Source: Actinophytocola sp050699915 (GTDB taxonomy: Bacteria > Actinomycetota > Actinomycetes > Mycobacteriales > Pseudonocardiaceae). Taken from it: 64,000 bases of DNA. The notes below the pieces were generated by a model that saw nothing but the letters and a program-made list of their open reading frames with translations, was not told the origin of the DNA and made no database searches. The stretch is taken from assembly GCF_050699915.1 (NCBI RefSeq), contig NZ_JBOHGA010000003.1:1-64000 (forward strand). The letters are read 5' to 3'. Both the position numbers and the translations under genes were made by a program. This document shows positions 58,325 through 64,000 of this stretch, piece by piece; positions within the stretch are counted from its first letter, which is position 1; every line of letters begins with the position of its first letter.

Positions 58325-58900
58325 ATGGCGATCTGGCTGACCGAAGACCCCGAGGCCAACGAGCTGCTCGAGCGCGAGCCGCTGGCCCTGCTGACCGGGA
58401 TGCTGCTGGACCAGCAGATCCCGATCGAGGTCGCCTTCGCCGGACCGAAGAAGCTCCGCGACCGCCTCGGCTCGCTCGACGCGCACACGATCGCCGAGCA
58501 CGACCAGGAGAAGTTCCTCGCGATCTGCGCCACGCCGCCGGCCATCCACCGCTTCCCCGGCTCGATGGGCAAGCGCGTCCAGGCGCTGTGCCAGGCCATC
58601 GTCGAGGAGTACGACGGCCGCGCCGAGAACGTCTGGACCCAGGGCGACCCCAGCGGCGCCGAGGTCCTCAAGCGGCTCAAGGCACTGCCGGGCTTCGGTG
58701 AGGCCAAGGCCAAGATCTTCCTCGCCCTGCTCGGCAAGCAGCGCGGGCTCGCCGCCACCGGCTGGCAGAAGGCCGCCGGCGAGTACGCCGCCAAGGGCTC
58801 CTTCCTCAGTGTCGCGGACATCACCGACTCGACGAGCCTGCAGCACGTGCGCGCCTACAAGAAGGAAATGAAGGCCGCCGCGAAGGCCAAAAAGGCCTAG
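58325..58900 (+). CDS. HhH-GPD-type base excision DNA repair protein
   Basis: 191 residues from ATG 58325. Helix-hairpin-helix region LKALPGFGEAKAKIFLALLG with the preceding LLTGMLLDQQIPIEVAFAGP, as in actinobacterial HhH-GPD base excision proteins. No iron-sulfur cysteine cluster is present. The GPD aspartate position is not clear, so glycosylase activity is likely but not shown. A CATGAT -10-like box 6 bases upstream suggests a leaderless mRNA. The Lys-rich C-terminus is typical of DNA-binding tails. Confidence 0.85.
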   Translation: MAIWLTEDPEANELLEREPLALLTGMLLDQQIPIEVAFAGPKKLRDRLGSLDAHTIAEHDQEKFLAICATPPAIHRFPGSMGKRVQALCQAIVEEYDGRAENVWTQGDPSGAEVLKRLKALPGFGEAKAKIFLALLGKQRGLAATGWQKAAGEYAAKGSFLSVADITDSTSLQHVRAYKKEMKAAAKAKKA

Positions 58901-59051
58901 TCGACGTCCGGCCGGATGGCCGAACAACGATCAGTACACGACCCGGCACATATCGTCACCGGGTAGCGCATACATTTCTATTCGATAAGCGGTCTTGTTA
59001 GTCCTTTTCCGGCTGTGGGTGTACACCGCGAAATAGCACCGGACCTGGTAT

Positions 59052-59080
59052 TTGACTCCGTGACGACCTCTGTTTACCGT
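59052..59080 (+). promoter_or_regulatory. Probable promoter of the conservon
   Basis: TTGACT (59052-59057) and TACCGT (59075-59080) with 17-base spacing, the best promoter pair in this AT-richer 255-base spacer. It lies about 75 bases upstream of the histidine-kinase-like gene. No terminator is seen after the repair gene. Confidence 0.6.
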
Positions 59081-59155
59081 TCCCGGCGGGTCCGGAGGTT
59101 AACTCGGGTGACGGAACCCAGGTTGTTGCGGTAACCCCTGCGATCGCCGGAAGGA

Positions 59156-61639
59156 ATGCGGACCGCGGTGAACAAGACCTCCATCCGGCGTGGCCGGGCT
59201 CACTCCATTCGGACGCGTGTACTCACCATCGCGCTGGTGCCCTGTTTCGTCTTTTTGCTAGCCGGAACCGCCGGTGCCGGTTATCTCATCTACGACGCGG
59301 CGAAGACGCGGAGCTACTTCAACCTCGCGAGCGAGACGCAGGACACCGCGCTGCCGCTGATCCTCTCGCTGCAGGAGGAACGCCGGCTGACGCTGCGCCG
59401 CCTGGCGAGCTACGGGACGTTCCAGTCCGAGCTGATCCAGCAGCGGCAACGGACCGACGCGGTGGTCGGCCAGGTCACCGCGAAGCTCGGCGAGCTCTCC
59501 GAGGTCGCGCCGGACACGGTGCGCGGCGACATCGCCGAGTTCTCCACGCTGATGGCGAAGCTGCCCGAGGTGCGCGCCCAGGTGGACGGCGGCCAGATCG
59601 GCGTGAGCGAGTCGTTCGCCTTCTACAACCAGATCGTCGACCAGTTCGTCCAGGGCTCGCAGGGCTTGTCCCTGTTCGCGCCGGATGCCGACACCGCGTA
59701 CGCCCAGCTGGTCGTCGCACCCCTGCTCACCGGCGCGGACCTCATGCAGCGCGCGGACGCGCTCGCCACGGCCAGCATCGTCGGGCGCGGGATCACCGGC
59801 GCCGACTTCCGCACCTTCCAGGGCCAGGTCAGCGCCTACCACCTGCAGCTCGACTCGTCGGTCCCGCTGGCGAACCAGGCGGTGCAGGACCAGTACGCGA
59901 AGCTGCGGAAGAGCCCGGCGTGGCAACGGCTGACCTCCGTCGAGGACACGCTGGCCCAGGGCAAGACCGAGCTCCCGATCACCGAGGACCTCTGGCGCGC
60001 GGCCGCCCGCGACGTCGGCGTCGCGCTCATGTCGATGCTGTCCACGCAGAACGACCGGACGAACGCGGAGGCCCTGGACAAGGTCGACAACATGCTGATC
60101 CGGGCGATCGTCGCGGGCGTGCTCGTGCTGTTGCTCGCCATCGCCGTGTTCGTGATCGCGCTGCGGCTGTCCCGCCGGCTCATCGACCGGCTCACCAGGC
60201 TGCGCCACGAGGCACTCGACCTCGCCGACCACAAGCTGCCCGAGCTGGTCGAGAAGGTCCGCACCGGCAAGGACGTCCGGGTCGACGACTCGCTGCGGCT
60301 GCGCGACCACGGCCGCGACGAGATCGGCGAGGTGGCCGAGGCGTTCAACAAGGCGCAGCAGACCGCCGTGTCGGCCGCCGTGCAGGAGGCGAAGACCCGG
60401 GAGGGCACCAACAAGGTCTTCCTCAACATCGCCCACCGCAGCCAGGTGATCGTGCACCGCCAGCTCAAGGTGCTCGACGAGGCCGAGCGCGGGCAGGAGG
60501 ACCCCGAGCAGCTGGAGATGCTCTTCCAGCTCGACCACCTGTCCACCCGCGCCCGCCGCAACGCCGAGAACCTGATCATCCTCGGCGGCGGGCAGCCGGG
60601 CCGGCGCTGGCGCAACCCGGTGAGCCTCACCGAGCTCGCCCGCGGCGCGGCGGCGGAGACCGAGCACTTCGCCCGCGTCAAGATCGCCAAGCTGCCGGCG
60701 CGCGCGGTCAACGGGCCGGTCGTCGGCGACCTCGTGCACCTGCTGGCGGAGCTGATCGACAACGCGACGACGTTCTCGCCGCCGGAGTCGGGCGTCGAGG
60801 TGCGCGGCAACATCGTCGGCCGCGGCGTGGTGCTGGAGATCGAGGACCAGGGCCTGGGCATCGAGAGCGACCGCATCGAGGACCTCAACACGATGCTCGC
60901 GAACCCGCCGGACTTCGGGATCATGGCGCTGTCCGCGGAGCCGCGGCTGGGCCTGTTCGTGGTGGCGCGGCTCGCGGCCCGGCACGGCATCGCGGTGTCG
61001 CTGCGCGAGTCGGCCTACGGCGGCACGCGAGCGATCGTGCTGGTGCGCAACGAGTTGCTCGGCGAGGTGCCCGACCCGGACGCGGTCGAGCCGACCGCCC
61101 GGCACGAGGCCGCGTCGCCGGTGCTGCCCACGGTCAAGCTGCCCATCCCGGTGGTGGCGGACCTGCCGCCGCTCCCGATGGTGGCGGCGCGGCCGGGCGA
61201 GGACCTGTTCCGCCCGCAGCGCCCGGTCGACGTGCCGACGAACGGCTCCAACGGCACCAACGGCTCGAACGGCACCAACGGCGGTGCCCACGCCCTGCCG
61301 GATCCGCCCACGGTCCACGTGCGGACGGCGCCACAGTCACCGGCACAGTCACCGGTCGGGCAGCTCGCACCGGACCGGCCACCGCTGCCGCGCCGGCGGC
61401 GCCAGCAGAACCTGGCGCCGCAGCTGCGCGAGGCGCCGGCCGCCTGGCCGGACGAGGTCCCCCGCGATGACTCCCGCGACTCCCGCGACTCCCGCGTGGA
61501 CTCGCCGGACCAGGCGCGCAGCCGGTTGGCCGCGTTCCAGCGCGGGACGCGACAGGGCCGCGAGGAGCCGGCCGACGAATACACCGACGGCGACGACATC
61601 ACGGGGAGCGTGCGCAATGGCCAACACCGCAGTGAGTGA
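59156..61639 (+). CDS. cvnA: CvnA: NIT-domain histidine-kinase-like protein
   Basis: 827 residues. N-terminal membrane segment (VLTIALVPCFVFLLAGTAGAGY), extracytoplasmic nitrate/nitrite-sensing-type (NIT) helical domain (about 60-310), second membrane segment (IVAGVLVLLLAIAVFVIAL), HAMP (about 335-390), a helical dimer region with NIAHRSQVIVHRQLKVLDEAE, and an ATPase domain (HLLAELIDNATTFSPP; EIEDQGLGIE). The C-terminal 190 residues are Pro/Asn/Gly-rich and disordered. A GTG at 59168 is an alternative start. It is the sensor of a conservon, acting through the roadblock, DUF742 and GTPase proteins encoded downstream. Confidence 0.92.
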   Translation: MRTAVNKTSIRRGRAHSIRTRVLTIALVPCFVFLLAGTAGAGYLIYDAAKTRSYFNLASETQDTALPLILSLQEERRLTLRRLASYGTFQSELIQQRQRTDAVVGQVTAKLGELSEVAPDTVRGDIAEFSTLMAKLPEVRAQVDGGQIGVSESFAFYNQIVDQFVQGSQGLSLFAPDADTAYAQLVVAPLLTGADLMQRADALATASIVGRGITGADFRTFQGQVSAYHLQLDSSVPLANQAVQDQYAKLRKSPAWQRLTSVEDTLAQGKTELPITEDLWRAAARDVGVALMSMLSTQNDRTNAEALDKVDNMLIRAIVAGVLVLLLAIAVFVIALRLSRRLIDRLTRLRHEALDLADHKLPELVEKVRTGKDVRVDDSLRLRDHGRDEIGEVAEAFNKAQQTAVSAAVQEAKTREGTNKVFLNIAHRSQVIVHRQLKVLDEAERGQEDPEQLEMLFQLDHLSTRARRNAENLIILGGGQPGRRWRNPVSLTELARGAAAETEHFARVKIAKLPARAVNGPVVGDLVHLLAELIDNATTFSPPESGVEVRGNIVGRGVVLEIEDQGLGIESDRIEDLNTMLANPPDFGIMALSAEPRLGLFVVARLAARHGIAVSLRESAYGGTRAIVLVRNELLGEVPDPDAVEPTARHEAASPVLPTVKLPIPVVADLPPLPMVAARPGEDLFRPQRPVDVPTNGSNGTNGSNGTNGGAHALPDPPTVHVRTAPQSPAQSPVGQLAPDRPPLPRRRRQQNLAPQLREAPAAWPDEVPRDDSRDSRDSRVDSPDQARSRLAAFQRGTRQGREEPADEYTDGDDITGSVRNGQHRSE

Positions 61640-62030
61640 GCTCGACTGGTTGCTCAACGAGCTGGTCAAGCGAGTCGCGGGGGTGGACCGGGCCGTCGTG
61701 CTGTCCGCGGACGGGCTGCTCATCGGCCGGTCCGGCAACATCTCCGACGCCGACGGCGAGCACCTGTCGGCGGTGGCGTCGGCGTTCCAGAGCCTCGCCC
61801 GGGGCACCGGCCGGCACTTCGGTGGTGGGCAGGTGCGGCAGACGCTGGTGGAGATGGACCACGCGTACCTGTTCGTCACGGCGGCCGGGCACGGCGCCTG
61901 CCTCGCGCTGCTGGCCGAGGAGACCGCGGACGTCGGGATGATCGCCTACGAGATGAACCTGATGGTCAAGCGGGTCGGCGCGGTGCTGACCGCGAGGCCG
62001 CGCGAGGCCATGGGCCGTCCGGTGCCATGA
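61617..62030 (+). CDS. cvnB: CvnB: roadblock/LC7 domain protein
   Basis: 137 residues; the start lies within the last 23 bases of cvnA. Single roadblock/LC7 domain (LNELVKRVAGVDRAVVLSADGLLIGRS, split), typical of MglB-like regulators of small GTPases. In Streptomyces conservons the CvnA-CvnB-CvnC-CvnD proteins form a membrane complex. It probably controls the nucleotide state of CvnD. Confidence 0.93.
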   Translation: MANTAVSELDWLLNELVKRVAGVDRAVVLSADGLLIGRSGNISDADGEHLSAVASAFQSLARGTGRHFGGGQVRQTLVEMDHAYLFVTAAGHGACLALLAEETADVGMIAYEMNLMVKRVGAVLTARPREAMGRPVP

Positions 62031-62380
62031 GCACGGAGGCCTGGTTCGACGATCCGCTGGTGCGGCCGTACGCCGTGACGGGCGGTCGAACCAGGTCCAG
62101 CACGCTCGGGCTGGACCTGATCACGCTGGTCGTGGCGATGCGCACGCCGGCCGAGGTGGACCTGCAGCCGGAGTACGCGAAGACGTTGCAGGTGTGCCAG
62201 CACCCGATCTCGGTGGTCGAGGTGGCGGCGCTGGTGAACCTGCCGCTACAGGTGGTGAAGGTCGTGCTGAGCGACCTGATCACGCAGGGCCTGGTGATCT
62301 TCCGGTCCGCGCCGCCGTCCGACGACGCTCCCAGCCAACACCTACTCCAGGCGGTTCTCGATGGCATCAGACGGCTCTGA
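62027..62380 (+). CDS. cvnC: CvnC: DUF742 protein
   Basis: 117 residues, ATG 62027 overlapping the cvnB stop by four bases. DUF742 domain with VRPYAVTGGRTR at the start, HPISVVEVAALVNLPLQVVKVVLSDLI (winged-helix-like). It belongs to every conservon and is thought to link CvnA-B to CvnD. Confidence 0.93.
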   Translation: MSTEAWFDDPLVRPYAVTGGRTRSSTLGLDLITLVVAMRTPAEVDLQPEYAKTLQVCQHPISVVEVAALVNLPLQVVKVVLSDLITQGLVIFRSAPPSDDAPSQHLLQAVLDGIRRL

Positions 62381-62945
62381 CCGCCGGTTCAGCTCCGCGG
62401 TCAAGATCGTCATCGCCGGCGGTTTCGGCGTCGGCAAGACGACGCTCGTCGGCTCGGTCAGCGAGGTGCCGCCGCTGCGGACGGAGGAGCTGATCACTAC
62501 CGCGTCGTCCGGAGTGGACGACCTGGAGGGTGTGGAGACCAAGTCGACGACGACGGTGGCACTGGATTTCGGCCGGATCACGATCAACCCGGAGCTGATC
62601 CTGTACCTGTTCGGCACGCCGGGCCAGCACCGCTTCTGGTTCATGTGGGACGAGCTGTCCCGGGGCGCGTTGGGCGCGGTGGTACTGGCCGACACCCGCC
62701 GGCTGGACACGTGCTTTCCCGCGGTGGACTTCTTCGAACGCCGCCGCCTGCCCTTCATCGTGGCCGTCAACTGCTTCGACGACGCGCACCGCTACGGGAC
62801 GGAGGAGGTGCGCGGCGCCCTGGACCTGGACCCGCACGTCCCGATCCTCCTGTGCGACGCCCGTGCTCGGGACTCCACGAAACAGGTCCTGACGGCCCTG
62901 ATGCACCACGTCATGACCGCCGCCCGCCTGGCCGAAACGCACTGA
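62361..62945 (+). CDS. cvnD: CvnD: Ras-like small GTPase
   Basis: 194 residues; ATG 62361 overlaps cvnC by 20 bases. G1 loop AGGFGVGKTT, G3-like DFGRITI followed by LYLFGTPGQHRF, and the G4-like NCFDDAH in place of NKxD. It is the small GTP-binding protein of the conservon, with the MglA-like ATP/GTP fold. A palindrome (CTGAC...GTCAG, 62942-62963) holding its stop and the stop of the next minus-strand gene lies at its end. Confidence 0.94.
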   Translation: MASDGSDRRFSSAVKIVIAGGFGVGKTTLVGSVSEVPPLRTEELITTASSGVDDLEGVETKSTTTVALDFGRITINPELILYLFGTPGQHRFWFMWDELSRGALGAVVLADTRRLDTCFPAVDFFERRRLPFIVAVNCFDDAHRYGTEEVRGALDLDPHVPILLCDARARDSTKQVLTALMHHVMTAARLAETH

Positions 62946-62959
62946 CCGAGCTCGTCGAG

Positions 62960-64000
62960 TCAGATTTCCATGGCCGCGGCCTTCGAGATCAGAAAGTGCT
63001 GTTCCGGCCGGCTGGGCGAATGCCGCGCCGCCAGCTCGTAGTGGTGCCGCGCCCCCTCCCGATCCCCGGACAGCGCAAGCAGATGTGCCCGTACCGCGGA
63101 AACTCGGTAGTGATCCGCCAGGGCCGGGTCCGACAGCGCGGCGTCCAGTTCGGACAGTCCGGCAGCCGCCCCGTGCACCATCGCCAGCGCGACTATTCGG
63201 TTCAGCGTCACCATCGGGCCCGGCGACGCCGTGCGCAGCAGTTCGTACAAGGTCAGGATCTGGCGCCAGTCCGTGTCCTCCGCCCGCCGCGCCTCGTCGT
63301 GGAGCGCGGCTATCGCGGCCTGCAGCTGGTACGGGCCGATCGGCGCGCTCGTCAGCGTGTCGGTCAGCAGCGACTCCCCCTCGGCGATCAGCTCGCGGTC
63401 CCACAGCGATCTGTCCTGTTCGGACAGCGGGATCGGCATGCCGGAGGACGAGACGCGGGCCGGGCGCCGCGCGTCGGTCAGCAGCATCAACGCCAGCAGG
63501 CCCGCCACCTCACCCTCAGCCGGCAGCCGGGCACGCAGCTGACGCGTCAGCCGGATCGCCTCGGTCGACAGCTCCACCCGGTGCAGCGACGAGCCCGACG
63601 ACGCCGTGTAGCCCTCGTTGAAGATCAGGTACAGCACGTGCAGCACGGCGCCCAGCCGCTCGGGCCGCTCGGCCGGCGGTGGCATCGAGAAGCCCGCGCC
63701 CTTGATCTTCGCCTTCGCCCGGCTGACCCGTTGTGCCACCGTCGCCTCCGGCACCAGGAACGCCCGCGCGATCTCCGCCGTCGTCAGCCCGCCGACCGCC
63801 CGCAGCGTGAGCGCCACCTGTGACGACGGCGTCAGCGCGGGATGGCAGCACAGGAACAGCAGCGTCAGCGAGTCGTCCTCGGCCGGCACATCGGCAGGGG
63901 CATCCGAGGCGGGCGAGGACAGCGCGAACACCGCCGACTCGCGCCGGCGCCGGGCCGAGTCGCTGCGCCACTGCTCGGTCCGCCGTCGCGACGCCACCGT
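62960..64000 (-). CDS. ECF sigma factor with long C-terminal domain (5' truncated)
   Basis: Frame open to the right edge, so the N-terminus (sigma-2 domain) is outside the window; 346 residues visible. The sigma-4 region is seen in LTLRAVGGLTTAEIARAFLVPEATVAQRVSRAKAKI, followed by a long TPR-like C-terminal extension (DUF6596) with IFNEGY, LLTDARRPARVSSSG and LNRIVALAMVHGAAAGLSELD. This is the architecture of the ECF42-type group, usually paired with a DGPF/YCII protein, which is not visible here. It is convergent with cvnD. Confidence 0.9.
   Translation of the reverse strand, partial: TVASRRRTEQWRSDSARRRRESAVFALSSPASDAPADVPAEDDSLTLLFLCCHPALTPSSQVALTLRAVGGLTTAEIARAFLVPEATVAQRVSRAKAKIKGAGFSMPPPAERPERLGAVLHVLYLIFNEGYTASSGSSLHRVELSTEAIRLTRQLRARLPAEGEVAGLLALMLLTDARRPARVSSSGMPIPLSEQDRSLWDRELIAEGESLLTDTLTSAPIGPYQLQAAIAALHDEARRAEDTDWRQILTLYELLRTASPGPMVTLNRIVALAMVHGAAAGLSELDAALSDPALADHYRVSAVRAHLLALSGDREGARHHYELAARHSPSRPEQHFLISKAAAMEI

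Noticed and set aside
1..64000. tRNA or rRNA genes, transposases, integrases, polyketide or peptide synthetases
   Set aside because: None recognised on reading both strands; short tRNA-like folds cannot be excluded without a covariance-model search.

Overview
The window is very GC-rich, has strong G/C third-codon bias, many GTG starts, ATGA/GTGA stop-start overlaps and TAGNNT-type -10 boxes lying directly upstream of start codons. Together with a complete conservon (cvnABCD), ESX-type secreted proteins and YbaB-like partners, this points to a filamentous actinobacterium, most likely of the Pseudonocardiaceae. The order add-deoA-cdd and later dacB-type carboxypeptidase / YihY protein / trpS / icd matches what I recall of the Mycobacterium tuberculosis Rv3313c-Rv3339c region. 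The flanks therefore look like conserved core chromosome and the middle (about 20.5-47.9 kb) like an accessory island.

Layout. 0-6.5 kb: end of an NHL-repeat membrane protein, a DUF1707 protein, a DinB-like protein, then deoC with two aldehyde dehydrogenase genes, the second lacking the catalytic half. 6.5-9 kb: a four-gene ESX-associated cassette with a secreted NlpC/P60 enzyme. 9-21.7 kb: an acidic unknown protein, adenosine deaminase, a coiled-coil protein, then a minus-strand nucleoside uptake and salvage operon (BMP lipoprotein, ABC ATPase, two permeases, cdd, deoA). With deoC and add it can import nucleosides, deaminate them, release the base and cleave deoxyribose phosphate to acetaldehyde and glyceraldehyde 3-phosphate.

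22-47.8 kb is a nearly uninterrupted minus-strand carbohydrate/metabolite island. A ROK-regulated sugar ABC importer with an oxidoreductase and xylose isomerase (xylA) is followed by a 1536-residue secreted ThuA/PQQ-dehydrogenase/DUF1080 protein. Next come an inositol-phosphate-synthase-like protein, a UbiA prenyltransferase, an EboA fusion, a TatD hydrolase, EboE, an EboF-like phosphatase, two TIM-barrel epimerases and xylB. This is an ebo-type metabolite-export cluster in which a myo-inositol-phosphate-synthase-like cyclase sits where EboD (a dehydroquinate-synthase-like cyclase) is usually found.

The strongest novelty candidate lies inside this operon. A 74-bp unit is repeated three times head to tail between the UbiA and EboA genes. 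Each unit is a 25-residue minigene whose ATG overlaps the previous stop codon and whose end supplies a Shine-Dalgarno-like sequence for the next start. A fourth, frameshifted copy starts on the stop codon of the large secreted protein. The units look like an inserted translational-coupling module.

47.9-64 kb returns to core genes: a DUF1508 protein, D-Ala-D-Ala carboxypeptidase, YihY protein, trpS, HD phosphohydrolase, MBL hydrolase, LysR regulator, icd, GNAT, a HhH-GPD repair protein, the conservon, and the 3' part of an ECF sigma factor running off the right end. I saw no tRNA, rRNA, CRISPR array, transposase or integrase.
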